NCBI GenBank assembly: GCA_963702305.1
Contig: CAVPBX010000008.1
Location: 62,001-126,000 of the forward strand
Source: PALSA-693 sp963702305
GTDB lineage: Bacteria > Actinomycetota > Acidimicrobiia > Acidimicrobiales > Palsa-688
Direction of reading: 5' to 3'
Length of the DNA stretch: 64,000 nucleotides
The notes under the pieces are model-generated. The model saw only the letters and a list, made by a program, of their open reading frames with translations, was not told the DNA's origin and did not search any database. A program made the translations under genes and the position numbers. This document shows positions 45,360 to 54,032 of this stretch, piece after piece. Within the stretch, counting starts at the first letter, position 1; every line of letters begins with the position of its first letter.

Positions 45360-47159
45360 CTACGGTGACTTCGCCCCACATCGCCAGGGATCTACTGCGT
45401 CGATGAGCACCGCCGGACGCCAGCCCCGGAGCGAGTTGACGACCGCCAGGCCCGTCGCCCGGTTGAGGTCGGCGACGGTGATGATCCGCTGGCTCAGCTC
45501 GCCGGCGTCGACCAGCCGGCCCCGCTCGACGCCCGGCAGCAGACCGCACCCGATAGGTGGTGTCCACCACCGCCCGTCGAGGCGAACCGCCAGGGTGGCG
45601 ATGGTCGTCTCGGTCACCTCGCCCCGCTCGTTGACCAGGATGACGTCGTCGGCGTCGGGCCGGGTCGCCTGTCGGCGCTCGTAGCGGCGACGGTCGGCGG
45701 TCTTGTGAAAGAGGCCAACGTCGCGGCTGTCGACCCGCTCGGCCGCCCAGGCCAGGCGAACGGGGCCCGGGGCCGGATGGGGCAGGGCGCTCAACCCGAC
45801 CGTCAACTCGCCTGCGGCCGAGAGAAGGAGCCGGACGCGCCGGGCCCCGACCTCGCCCGCGACCGCGGCCCGCACCCCCTTGCGGGCGGTGTCGGGATCG
45901 AACGGGATGGCGAAGTACCCGGCGGAAGCGGCCAGCCGGGCCAGATGGCGATCGAGATGGACCGGACCGCGGTCGGGGTCGAGGCGCAGCGTCTCCAGCA
46001 GGCCCGACGGGGACTCGGGCGGATCGAGGATGACGCACTTGTCGCGCAGCTCGGCCCACTCGGCGGCGGGCTCCGATGACCAGGTGATGCCCCCACCCGC
46101 GCCGTACTCGGCCTGGCCGGTCGCCAGGTCGACGAGCGCGGTGCGGATGCCGACCGCGAACCGGGCCCGCGGGGATGGCCCGGGGGCCAGGTAACCCACC
46201 GCGCCGCAGTAGACGCCCCGGGCCTCGTCTTCGAGTTCGGCGATGATCTGCATGGTCCGGGGCTTGGGGGCCCCGGTGACGGATCCGGATGGGAACAGGG
46301 CCCCGAACACCGCACCCAGGGACCCGTCGCACCCCTCGGCGTCGATGGTGGAGGTGAGCTGCCACAGGGTGGGGTACCGCTCGAGGGTGCGCAGATCCCG
46401 GACGGCAACCGTGCCGGCCCGGGCCACCCGGCCCAGGTCGTTGCGGAGCAGATCGACGATCATGATGTGCTCGGCGTCGTCCTTGGCGGAGCGGGTCAGC
46501 GCCATCGCCTGGGCTGCGTCCTCCTCGGGCCACCGGCCGCGCGGCCGGGTGCCCTTCATCGGCCGGGTCCGCACCCGACCCCCCACCCGCTCGAAGAACA
46601 ACTCCGGCGAGGCGCACGCCACCGCGTGCGTGCCGGTCTCCAGGTAGGCGTTGTAGGCGCCGCCTTGGGCGTGGGCCATGCCGGCGTACAGGCGCATCGG
46701 GTCGCCGACAACGGCGCGCGCCCGGGCCGTCAGGTTGACCTGATAGGACTCCCCGGCGGCCAGGTGGTCTTTGATGACGGCCACGGCGCGCTCGTGATGG
46801 GCCGAGGTCCAGGCCAGCCGCCAGTGTCCTTTCTCCTGCTCGCTTTTCGCCGGCTCGGTGGCAGGACGGGGGATGGGCGGCACCGGCACCCGTTCGCCGA
46901 ACACCGCGAACCACGCCAGGGGGAGGTCGGGTCGGGGCGACCGCACCACCAGGGCCTCGTCAAAGGCGGGGCCGGCCTCGTAGGCGACGAAGCCGGCCAC
47001 CCAGTGGCCGGTGGCAGCCGCCCGCTCCGCGGCGTCGATGACCCCGCGCACCTCGTCCAGGTGGGTCGCCTGCAGGGTTCCGGTCAGGTGGCGCAGGGCA
47101 AAGGAGCCGTCCGGCCGGGTGAGATCGTCGAAACGGGCGACGACCTCACGCTCGGTCAC
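45360..47159 (-). CDS. pabBC: Aminodeoxychorismate synthase/lyase fusion PabBC
   Basis: A 599-residue fusion. Residues 1 to about 370 are aminodeoxychorismate synthase component I (K-G-T-R-P-R-G, I-M-I-V-D-L-L-R-N-D, F-P-S-G-S-V-T-G-A-P-K). Residues about 375-599 are a PLP lyase of the IlvE/PabC class (the catalytic lysine in L-F-H-K-T, and L-P-G-V-E-R-G-R). Together they make 4-aminobenzoate for folate. Its GTG start overlaps the bioD stop (GTGA), so a folate gene is embedded in the biotin operon. BioF and PabC are both PLP enzymes, but no shared substrate is known. Confidence 0.9.
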   Translation of the reverse strand: MTEREVVARFDDLTRPDGSFALRHLTGTLQATHLDEVRGVIDAAERAAATGHWVAGFVAYEAGPAFDEALVVRSPRPDLPLAWFAVFGERVPVPPIPRPATEPAKSEQEKGHWRLAWTSAHHERAVAVIKDHLAAGESYQVNLTARARAVVGDPMRLYAGMAHAQGGAYNAYLETGTHAVACASPELFFERVGGRVRTRPMKGTRPRGRWPEEDAAQAMALTRSAKDDAEHIMIVDLLRNDLGRVARAGTVAVRDLRTLERYPTLWQLTSTIDAEGCDGSLGAVFGALFPSGSVTGAPKPRTMQIIAELEDEARGVYCGAVGYLAPGPSPRARFAVGIRTALVDLATGQAEYGAGGGITWSSEPAAEWAELRDKCVILDPPESPSGLLETLRLDPDRGPVHLDRHLARLAASAGYFAIPFDPDTARKGVRAAVAGEVGARRVRLLLSAAGELTVGLSALPHPAPGPVRLAWAAERVDSRDVGLFHKTADRRRYERRQATRPDADDVILVNERGEVTETTIATLAVRLDGRWWTPPIGCGLLPGVERGRLVDAGELSQRIITVADLNRATGLAVVNSLRGWRPAVLIDAVDPWRCGAKSP

Positions 47160-47809
47160 GGCCGGACGGCGCCGATGATGAGGTGGTCGACCAGCTCGTC
47201 GATGCCGGTGGTGACCACCAGGCCGTCGTGGTCCATCAGCCAGCTGCGGTTGCGCACCTGCACGTCGTGGCGGGGGTCGTACCGGTTGAGGTGGACAATA
47301 GTGGGCAGCGGGGCCAGCGCCTGCCGGCTCAGGCGCACGGAGTTGATGGCACCCAGCCCGGGCTCGGCCACCAGCACGGTCAGATCCACGGCCAGGGCCC
47401 GGGCCAGGTCGGCGGTGTCACCGTCGATGGCCTGCGGCGAGGCCACGCCCCCAGCCCCTTCCACCACACCGACCTCGACGGCGTCCAGCGGCCAGCCGGC
47501 CGTGACCTCGCGTTCGAGCTCGGCCAGCGCCGGCGGTGGCAAACCGAGGGCCGCGGCCGCCATCGGTGGGGCCATGGGGACGGGGTACCACCGCCGCTGC
47601 GGGCACACCTCCAGCGGGGTCTCCCCACTGGCCGCAGCCAGCAGGTCGGCGTCGGTCGTGATGTCCTCGGGGGCGTACGACTGGGCGGGCTTGCGCACGG
47701 CCACCCGCCGACCCCGTTCGACGAGGGCGCGCAGCAGGGCGACGGACACCCAGGTCTTGCCGACATCGGTGCCCGTCCCGGTCACCATCACCAGGAGGTG
47801 GGGTCTCAA
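47156..47809 (-). CDS. bioD: Dethiobiotin synthetase
   Basis: A 217-residue P-loop enzyme with G-T-G-T-D-V-G-K-T-W (Walker A) near the N-terminus, a conserved K-P-A-Q segment (residues 40-43), and V-V-E-G-A-G-G-V. It closes the ureido ring of biotin using ATP, CO2 and 7,8-diaminopelargonate. TTG 47809 overlaps the bioF stop (TTGA); an in-frame ATG eight codons later is the alternative. Third gene of bioA-bioF-bioD-pabBC. Confidence 0.9.
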   Translation of the reverse strand: MRPHLLVMVTGTGTDVGKTWVSVALLRALVERGRRVAVRKPAQSYAPEDITTDADLLAAASGETPLEVCPQRRWYPVPMAPPMAAAALGLPPPALAELEREVTAGWPLDAVEVGVVEGAGGVASPQAIDGDTADLARALAVDLTVLVAEPGLGAINSVRLSRQALAPLPTIVHLNRYDPRHDVQVRNRSWLMDHDGLVVTTGIDELVDHLIIGAVRP

Positions 47810-48915
47810 TCCAGGCCTGCCAGGGCCAGAGCGAGGCGGCGCACGTCACCGTCGGTGTGGACGGCCGACAACGACACCCGCAGCCGGGACGTCCCTGGCG
47901 GCACGGTCGGCGGCCGGATGGCCGGCACCAGCAGGCCGGCGTTGAGGAGGCGCTCGGCGGCCGCCAGCGCCGCCGACTCCTCGCCCCGCACCACCGGGAT
48001 GATCGGCGACGGGTAGCCCGGGCGGAGGGTGTCGACGTGCCGGCGCAGGATGGCCCGCCGCGTCGCCCCTTCGTCCGAGGTGCAGATGGCCACCGCGGCC
48101 AGGGCGGCGGCGGCCGAGGCCGGGGCCAGGGCGGTGGTGAAGATGAAGGAGCGGGCCCGGTTGATCAGCAGCTCGATCCACGATCGGGGCCCGGCGAGAT
48201 AGCCGCCCTGGGAGCCCAAGGCCTTCGACAGGGTGCCGACCCGGAGGCACTCGGCGGCGGGATCCGGGGCCGGGATGTCAAAGCAGGCGTGGGCGTCGTC
48301 GAGGATGAGGAGGGCCTGGTGGCGGGCGCACATCTCCGAGAGGGCCGCCACCGGGGCGAGGTCGCCGTCCATGGAGAACACGCTGTCGGTGACGACGACC
48401 GCGGGGCCAGGCGCGTCCTGCACCAGTTGCTCGGCGTGGGCCACATCGCCGTGGCGGTACACCGCGATCTCGGTCCGAGCCAGGCGGGCGCCGTCGATGA
48501 GGGACGCGTGGTTGAGCTCGTCGGAGACGATCCGGGCCCCGGCGCCGAAGGTGGTGAGGGCGGCCACGTTGGCCTGGTAGCCGGTCGGGAAGACCAGGGC
48601 GCAATCCGTGCCCCGCCACCGCGCCAGGGCGGCCTCCAGGTCGGCGTGGATGGGCCGGGTTCCGACGATCAGCCGCGACGAGCCGGCCCCGGTGCCCCAC
48701 CGGTCCAGCGCGTCCCGAGCGGCCGCCACCACCGCGGGATGCTGGGAGAGACCGAGGTAGTCGTTGGAGGCGAACGACACCACCTGGGACCCGCCGGCCT
48801 CGTCGCCGGCGACCCGGAACTCGGGTCCGCCGCCATCCAACACCCGCAACTGGCGCCAGCGGCCGGCGGCCTGGATCTCGGCCGTCTCGGCCGCCACCCG
48901 AGCCGACCAAGTCAT
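47806..48915 (-). CDS. bioF: 8-amino-7-oxononanoate synthase
   Basis: A 369-residue alpha-oxoamine synthase; the PLP lysine lies in V-G-T-L-S-K-A-L-G-S, the D-D-A-H-A aspartate pairs with the PLP nitrogen, and N-H-A-S-L-I-D holds the stacking histidine. It condenses pimeloyl-CoA/ACP with alanine. The biotin operon setting (ATGA overlap with bioA before, TTGA overlap with bioD after) makes it BioF rather than a paralog. ATG 48915. Confidence 0.92.
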   Translation of the reverse strand: MTWSARVAAETAEIQAAGRWRQLRVLDGGGPEFRVAGDEAGGSQVVSFASNDYLGLSQHPAVVAAARDALDRWGTGAGSSRLIVGTRPIHADLEAALARWRGTDCALVFPTGYQANVAALTTFGAGARIVSDELNHASLIDGARLARTEIAVYRHGDVAHAEQLVQDAPGPAVVVTDSVFSMDGDLAPVAALSEMCARHQALLILDDAHACFDIPAPDPAAECLRVGTLSKALGSQGGYLAGPRSWIELLINRARSFIFTTALAPASAAAALAAVAICTSDEGATRRAILRRHVDTLRPGYPSPIIPVVRGEESAALAAAERLLNAGLLVPAIRPPTVPPGTSRLRVSLSAVHTDGDVRRLALALAGLD

Positions 48916-50210
48916 CGGCACCCGGTGACGATGGCCTGTTCCAGCACGTCGCCGATACGGTCGATTTCGGACGCCGTGGTAGTGAGCATGGGCATGAGGA
49001 CCACCACGTCCCCGAGCGGGCGGAGCAGGACACCGGCATCCACCGCCGCCGCGCACACTTGGCGACCCCAGCGGCGACCGGGCGCCGGCGGGTCGAGCTC
49101 GACGCCCGCCATCAGGCCGCACCCGCGCACCTCGCGGACGGCCGGCAGGGCGGCCAGGCCGGCCAGCCGCTTCTCCAGCTGCTCGGCTCGGGCGGCCACG
49201 TTGTCCAGCACGTCCCAGGTCTGGATCAGCTCCAGGTGCCGGACCGCCACCGCCGCGGCCAGGGCGTTGCCCCCGAAACTGTGGCCGTGGTAGAGCGCCC
49301 GCGGTCCCAGGTCCTCCCCGAGGAACGCCGCCGCCACCTGAGCGGTGGCCACCGTGGCGCTCATCGGCAGGTACCCACCGGTGAGCCCCTTGCCGAGACA
49401 CATGAGGTCCGGGCGGACGCCGCACTGCTCGGACGCGAACAGGGTGCCGGTGCGTCCGAACCCGGTGGCCACCTCGTCGCAGATGACCAACACGCCGGCG
49501 GCCTGGGCGGCCCGGACCAGGCGACCCACGTCGCCGGCGGCCGCCACGTGCATGCCCGCGGCCCCCTGCACCAGGGGCTCGAGGACGATCGCGGCCAGCT
49601 CGGCGCGGTTGGCGTCCAGGGCGGCGAGGGCGGCGTCGAGCCACCCGACCGTGCGGTAACCCGGCGTGCGGATCACCCCCGGGAAGCGCAACGGGTCGAA
49701 CAGGTCGGTGCCGAAGCCGCCCGCCCCGATCGACAGGGCGCCGACAGTGTCGCCGTGATAAGCGTCGCCCAGGGCCAGGTAGCCGGTCCGGGTCGTGATC
49801 CCCTGATTCCACCAGTACTGGAAGGCGATCTTGAGGGCCTGCTCGACCGCGGCGGCGCCGTCCGACGCGAAGAGAAAGCGAGGATCGTCGACCGGCACCA
49901 CGCCGGCCAGGGCCTCGGCCAGCTCGATCACGGCCCGGTTGCCATGGCCCAGCAGGGTGGAGTGGGCCACCCGGTCGAGCTGATCCCTGACGGCCTGGTC
50001 CAGCTCGGCCACCCGGTGGCCCAGGGTGGTGACCCACAGGCTGGAGATGGCGTCGAGGTAGCGCCGGCCGGCGACGTCGATGAGCTCGCGGCCTTCGGCC
50101 CGTTCGACAATGATGGGCCGGTTGTCGGCGTAGGTCGCCATCTGGGTGAAGCCGTGCCACACCCGGGCCTGATCGCGCTCGACCCAGGTCGCCATCGGGT
50201 CCCTGGCCAC
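48912..50210 (-). CDS. bioA: Adenosylmethionine-8-amino-7-oxononanoate aminotransferase
   Basis: A 432-residue class-III aminotransferase with the PLP segment C-D-E-V-A-T-G-F-G-R-T-G and L-G-K-G-L-T-G-G-Y (PLP lysine). W-G-H/V-W-H-G-F near the start and S-S-L-W are BioA traits for S-adenosylmethionine binding. It converts KAPA to DAPA with SAM as amino donor. First gene of the minus-strand operon, starting at GTG 50210 (ATG 50195 possible), facing the inverted repeat at 50291-50371. Confidence 0.93.
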   Translation of the reverse strand: MARDPMATWVERDQARVWHGFTQMATYADNRPIIVERAEGRELIDVAGRRYLDAISSLWVTTLGHRVAELDQAVRDQLDRVAHSTLLGHGNRAVIELAEALAGVVPVDDPRFLFASDGAAAVEQALKIAFQYWWNQGITTRTGYLALGDAYHGDTVGALSIGAGGFGTDLFDPLRFPGVIRTPGYRTVGWLDAALAALDANRAELAAIVLEPLVQGAAGMHVAAAGDVGRLVRAAQAAGVLVICDEVATGFGRTGTLFASEQCGVRPDLMCLGKGLTGGYLPMSATVATAQVAAAFLGEDLGPRALYHGHSFGGNALAAAVAVRHLELIQTWDVLDNVAARAEQLEKRLAGLAALPAVREVRGCGLMAGVELDPPAPGRRWGRQVCAAAVDAGVLLRPLGDVVVLMPMLTTTASEIDRIGDVLEQAIVTGCR

Positions 50211-50290
50211 GGCGGAGACGATAGTGGGGCCCGTGGCGCGCCGGCGAAGTGGCCAACCGCACCAGGGATGGCCGGCGTCCGCGGCGGCAG

Positions 50291-50371
50291 ACCTGGTGCG
50301 ATTTGTATCTTTGGTGCACTTATGTCTATCTCATGCACATAGGTGCACCATAGATACAAATCGCACCAGGT
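50291..50371. promoter_or_regulatory. 81-bp near-perfect inverted repeat between bioA and bioB
   Basis: Two 35-bp arms (50291-50325 and 50337-50371) are reverse complements at 33 of 35 positions around an 11-base spacer. Each outer arm starts ACCTGGTGCGATTTGTATCT; the inner part of each contains a GGTGCAC core (a perfect GGTGCACC palindrome at 50342-50349). The repeat is much AT-richer than the genes around it, centred between divergent bioA and bioB. A weak TTGTAT (50303) / TATCTC (50327) promoter with an 18-bp spacer can be read toward bioB. It is probably the joint operator/promoter of the biotin genes. A loose fragment CGCACCAGG also lies at 50258-50266. Confidence 0.75.
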
Positions 50372-50443
50372 CCCCCCGCGGTCGAGGTCAGCCCGGGGCG
50401 GCCCTGGCGACCGGTCCGACCGGCCCCTCTAGCATGATCGCCC

Positions 50444-51454
50444 GTGTCCTCTCTCACCCACCTCGATGTCATCGCCGCGGCCCGGGATCAGCTGGTGGGG
50501 CGGCGGGAACGGATCGACGCCCGGCAGCTGGCCGAACTGGCCGCAGTCCCCGACGCCGTGGTGCCGTCGTTGGCGGCCCTGGCCCACGAGGTCCGACTGG
50601 AGTGGTGCGGTGACACCGTAGAGGTGGAAGGCATCCTGTCGGCCAAGACGGGCGGGTGCCCCGAGGATTGCCACTTCTGCGCCCAGTCGTCGCGCTTCGA
50701 CACGCCCGTGTTGGCGACGCCCTTTCTCGACACCGACGAGGTGCTGGCCGCGGCGCGAGAGACCGCCGCGCTCGGGGCCAGCGAGTTTTGCATCGTGCTG
50801 GCCGTCCGGGGTCCCGACGAGCGGACCATGCAGCGGCTGCTCGACCTGGTGCCGCTCGTGCACGACGCCACCGGGTTGAACGTGGCGGTGTCCGCCGGAA
50901 TCCTCGACGAGGGCCAGGCCGGGCGCCTCGCCGCAGGTGGCGTCCATCGGTACAACCACAACCTCGAGACGGCCCGGTCCTTTTTCCCAGAAATCGTCAG
51001 CACCCACACCTGGGACGAGCGGTGGCGGACGTGCCGGTTCGTCGCCGACGCCGGCATGGAGCTGTGCTGCGGGGTGCTGCTCGGGATGGGCGAGAGCGAC
51101 GCCCAGCGGCTAGAGCTGATCGCTCAGCTGGCCGAGCTGGCGCCGGCGGAGGTGCCGGTCAACTTCCTCGATCCCCGCCCCGGCACCCCCCTCGCCATCC
51201 GCAAGCCGATCCGGCCCCTGGACGCCCTGCGGTGGATCGCGTTGTTCCGGATCGGGCTGCCCGACGTGATCCTCCGCTACGCCGGCGGTCGGGAGCTGAC
51301 CCTCGGCGAGTTGCAGGCCATGGGCATGACGGCCGGCATCAACGCCCTGATCGTGGGCAACTACCTGACCACGCTGGGCCGCAGCCCCGACGCCGATCTC
51401 ACCATGCTGCGGGACCTCCGGATGCCGATCGGCGCCCTTTCCAGGGTGTTGTAG
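50444..51454 (+). CDS. bioB: Biotin synthase
   Basis: A 336-residue radical SAM enzyme. The [4Fe-4S] motif C-x-x-x-C-x-x-C is C-P-E-D-C-H-F-C (Cys72, 76, 79). Y-N-H-N-L-E-T, C-C-G-V-L-L-G-M-G-E and the late R-Y-A-G-G-R-E follow in the usual order. It inserts sulfur into dethiobiotin. GTG start at 50444, 73 bp past the inverted repeat. Followed 11 bp later by a small zinc-ribbon gene (BsaP type). Compare the canonical A-R-R/G-R-E Arg ligand of the second cluster: here it reads Y-A-G-G-R-E, with Arg kept. Confidence 0.95.
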   Translation: MSSLTHLDVIAAARDQLVGRRERIDARQLAELAAVPDAVVPSLAALAHEVRLEWCGDTVEVEGILSAKTGGCPEDCHFCAQSSRFDTPVLATPFLDTDEVLAAARETAALGASEFCIVLAVRGPDERTMQRLLDLVPLVHDATGLNVAVSAGILDEGQAGRLAAGGVHRYNHNLETARSFFPEIVSTHTWDERWRTCRFVADAGMELCCGVLLGMGESDAQRLELIAQLAELAPAEVPVNFLDPRPGTPLAIRKPIRPLDALRWIALFRIGLPDVILRYAGGRELTLGELQAMGMTAGINALIVGNYLTTLGRSPDADLTMLRDLRMPIGALSRVL

Positions 51455-51464
51455 GAGTGGGGGC

Positions 51465-51677
51465 GTGGTAGGGGTGGATCCCGCCGGCCACTGCACGGGC
51501 TGCGGGCACACGGCGCCGGACTGCCCGAGCGGAGGCCGCTGCCGCGGGACCTTCGAACCGCCCCGCTACTGCCCGGCATGCGGGCGGCGCTTGCGGGTGG
51601 TGATCATCCCGACCGGCTGGACGGCCCGCTGCCGGGACCACGGACCGGTCCCCGCCGACGCCGATTCCCGCGCCTGA
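51465..51677 (+). CDS. bsaP: Probable biotin synthase auxiliary protein BsaP
   Basis: A 70-residue Cys-rich protein with seven cysteines: C-T-G-C near the start, Cys20, Cys26, C-P-A-C-G (36-39) and Cys56. The E-P-P-R-Y-C-P-A-C-G-R-R and G-W-x-A-R-C-x-x-H-G segments fit the small protein that actinobacterial (mycobacterial) biotin synthases need as a partner. The gene starts with GTG 11 bp after bioB, supporting a partner role. Cys pattern suits binding an iron-sulfur cluster or zinc. Assignment rests on remembered family pattern plus location. Confidence 0.72.
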   Translation: MVGVDPAGHCTGCGHTAPDCPSGGRCRGTFEPPRYCPACGRRLRVVIIPTGWTARCRDHGPVPADADSRA

Positions 51678-51763
51678 GGGTCCGCTGAGCGGAACCTGAC
51701 GCGCGCCCCGTTACGGACTACCCTCGCATCTGGTCCGGACGTTTCCGACAAGGAGATCCACGT

Positions 51764-53542
51764 ATGCGACGGAAGTTGGGAATCGTGGCCAGCATCGCGA
51801 TGGTGGGGCTGGTGCTCACCTCCTGCGGGAGCTCCGGCAGCAGCACCGGAGGCGGGACCCCGGTCAAGGGGGGCACGCTCAACATGCTGGGCACCAGCGA
51901 CGTCGACTACATGGACCCCAACATCTCGTACTACACCACCGGCTACCTGGCCCTGCGCATGTGGAGCCGGCAGCTGCTCACCTACCCGGCCACGCCGGGC
52001 CAGACCACCGTGGTGGTGCCGGACCTGGCCACCGAGGTCCCCACGACGGCCAACGGCGGCATCAGCGCCGATGGGCTCACCTACAAGCTGACCATCCGGA
52101 CGGGAGCCATGTGGAACACCACTCCCCCGCGCCAGATCACCGCCGCCGACGCCGTCCGCGGGCTTCAGCGGACCTGCAACCCGGCCCAGCCCTTTGGCGG
52201 ACTCCCCGACTTCGAGACGCTCATCGTGGGCTTCCAGGCGTACTGCACCGCCTTCGCCAAGGTGGCCCAGACCGCCCCGGCCATCAAGGCCTTCATCCAA
52301 ACCAACTCCTTCGCCGGGGCCAGCGTGGATCCGACGAATCCGCAGACGGTGGTGTACAAGCTCACCCATCCGGCCACCTATTTCCCCGACCAACTGGCGA
52401 TGCCGGCGTTCTCGCCCGCGCCGCTGGAGTTCCTGGACTATGTGCCCGCCGGCGCGGCATTGGCCCAGCACACCATCTCCGACGGGCCTTACATGATCCA
52501 GAGCTACAACCCGGCCAAGTCCTTTGTCTTCGTCCGCAACCCGTCATGGACCGCGGCCGTGGATCCGGTCCGCAAGGCCTACGTCGACAAGATCGTGGTA
52601 TCGGAGACCGGCAACCAGCAGAGCATCCAGCAGCAGTTGACGACCAACAGCCCAGCCGCGGACATGGGCTGGGACGCCCAGGTCCCGACGGCGGACATCC
52701 CCGGCCTGCTGTCGAGCAAGGACACCAAGCTCAACCTGGGCCCCACCTACGGGACCAGCCCGTACGTCATCTTCAACACCGGATCGCCCAACAACGGGGG
52801 CGCCCTCGCCAACCTGCAGGTGCGTCAGGCCCTCGAGTACGCGATCAACCGCAGCAATCTGATTCAGGACGACGGAGGGCCGCAGGTCTCGCCCCCGCTG
52901 ACACACATCCTGCCCCCGGGGATCGTCGGCTCCCAGCCCGCGGACCCCTATCCGTATGACCCGACAAAGGCCAAGCAGTTGCTGGCCGCGGCGTTGCCGA
53001 ACGGCCACCTCACCCTGAGGCTGCTGTATCAAAGCGCCCTCGACTACGAGGTCAAGATGTTCCAGACCCTCCAGGCCGATCTCGGGAAGGTGGGCATCAA
53101 CGTGACCGGCGTGACCAGCCCGCAGGCCGACTTCTACACCAAGTACCTCCAGGTGCCCTCGGTCGGTCGTCGGGGGGTCTGGGATCTGGCCCTGGCGAAC
53201 TGGTTCCCGGACTGGTACGGCAACGGGGCCCTGTCCTTTTTCTCGCCGCTGTTCTCAGGACAGCCGTCGTACCCGCCGGTGGGGAGCAACTTCGGCTTCT
53301 ACAACGACGCCAAGACCAACCAGCTGATCCAGCAGGCGTCGACGGCGACCAACACGGCCACGGCGGCTTCGTTGTGGGCCCAGGCTGACGCGCAAGTGAT
53401 GGCTGACGCCGCCGTCTTCCCGATCACCTCGCCGACCTCCCCCAACTATCACGCCGGCCTGGTGCACAACGCGGTGTACATCCCGCAGCTGTTCCAGTTT
53501 GATCCGACGAACGTGTGGCTCACCCCGAGCAACGGCGGCTGA
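51764..53542 (+). CDS. ABC peptide/nickel-type solute-binding lipoprotein
   Basis: A 592-residue family-5 solute-binding protein (OppA/DppA type). Lipoprotein signal: M-R-R-K-L then hydrophobic core, lipobox L-T-S-C (Cys21). G-G-T-L-N-M-L and L-T-Y-K-L-T-I-R-T-G-A-M-W at the start of the fold, and W-F-P-D-W-Y-G-N-G later, are family marks. No permease or ATPase gene is nearby. A strong AAGGAGA ribosome-binding site precedes ATG 51764. Its ligand (peptide, nickel complex or other) is not readable. Confidence 0.88.
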   Translation: MRRKLGIVASIAMVGLVLTSCGSSGSSTGGGTPVKGGTLNMLGTSDVDYMDPNISYYTTGYLALRMWSRQLLTYPATPGQTTVVVPDLATEVPTTANGGISADGLTYKLTIRTGAMWNTTPPRQITAADAVRGLQRTCNPAQPFGGLPDFETLIVGFQAYCTAFAKVAQTAPAIKAFIQTNSFAGASVDPTNPQTVVYKLTHPATYFPDQLAMPAFSPAPLEFLDYVPAGAALAQHTISDGPYMIQSYNPAKSFVFVRNPSWTAAVDPVRKAYVDKIVVSETGNQQSIQQQLTTNSPAADMGWDAQVPTADIPGLLSSKDTKLNLGPTYGTSPYVIFNTGSPNNGGALANLQVRQALEYAINRSNLIQDDGGPQVSPPLTHILPPGIVGSQPADPYPYDPTKAKQLLAAALPNGHLTLRLLYQSALDYEVKMFQTLQADLGKVGINVTGVTSPQADFYTKYLQVPSVGRRGVWDLALANWFPDWYGNGALSFFSPLFSGQPSYPPVGSNFGFYNDAKTNQLIQQASTATNTATAASLWAQADAQVMADAAVFPITSPTSPNYHAGLVHNAVYIPQLFQFDPTNVWLTPSNGG

Positions 53543-53639
53543 TCGAAGGAGCGGGGCGGCGACCGGCGGCCGGCGCTGGCCCGCCTGGCCGCACGGCGAC
53601 CGCACGGAACCGTCGGCGGTGGTTGTAACGTATGTGCGT

Positions 53640-54032
53640 ATGCATGCAGGTACGCAGCCTTTCGAGATGCCGACGGACGACCAGGTCGACTTGGCCTGCG
53701 ACGGCTTTCGCATGCTGGCCGACCCGACCCGCATCAAGATCATGTGGGCCCTGCTGCAAGGGGAGGCCTCGGTCAACGGGCTGGCGACGCTCGTCGGGGC
53801 GGCGCCGGCCGCGGTGTCGCAGCACCTGGCGAAACTCCGCTTGGCGAAGCTGGTCCAGGTCCGCCGAGAAGGCACGTTCGCCTATTACTCGGGGGCGGAC
53901 GATCACGTGGCCCGCCTGCTGGCGGAGGCGCTCTTTCACGCCGACCACCAGGTGCAGCGCCTGCCGGATCACCCCCCGGCGGGGCCGCCTGCCGGCGACC
54001 GACGCGTGCGGCGGGGAGCGACCCGGACGTGA
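53640..54032 (+). CDS. ArsR/SmtB-family zinc-type metal sensor
   Basis: A 130-residue winged-helix repressor. The recognition helix region is A-A-P-A-A-V-S-Q-H-L-A-K-L-R. The C-terminal helix holds a complete alpha-5 metal site: Asp87, His89, His100, His103, with exactly the spacing (+2, +11, +3) of the Zn/Co sites in SmtB and CzrA. This predicts a Zn/Co-responsive repressor of the metal-efflux gene that overlaps its stop codon (GTGA). ATG 53640 stands in a short AT-richer stretch with repeated GTATG. Confidence 0.9.
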   Translation: MHAGTQPFEMPTDDQVDLACDGFRMLADPTRIKIMWALLQGEASVNGLATLVGAAPAAVSQHLAKLRLAKLVQVRREGTFAYYSGADDHVARLLAEALFHADHQVQRLPDHPPAGPPAGDRRVRRGATRT

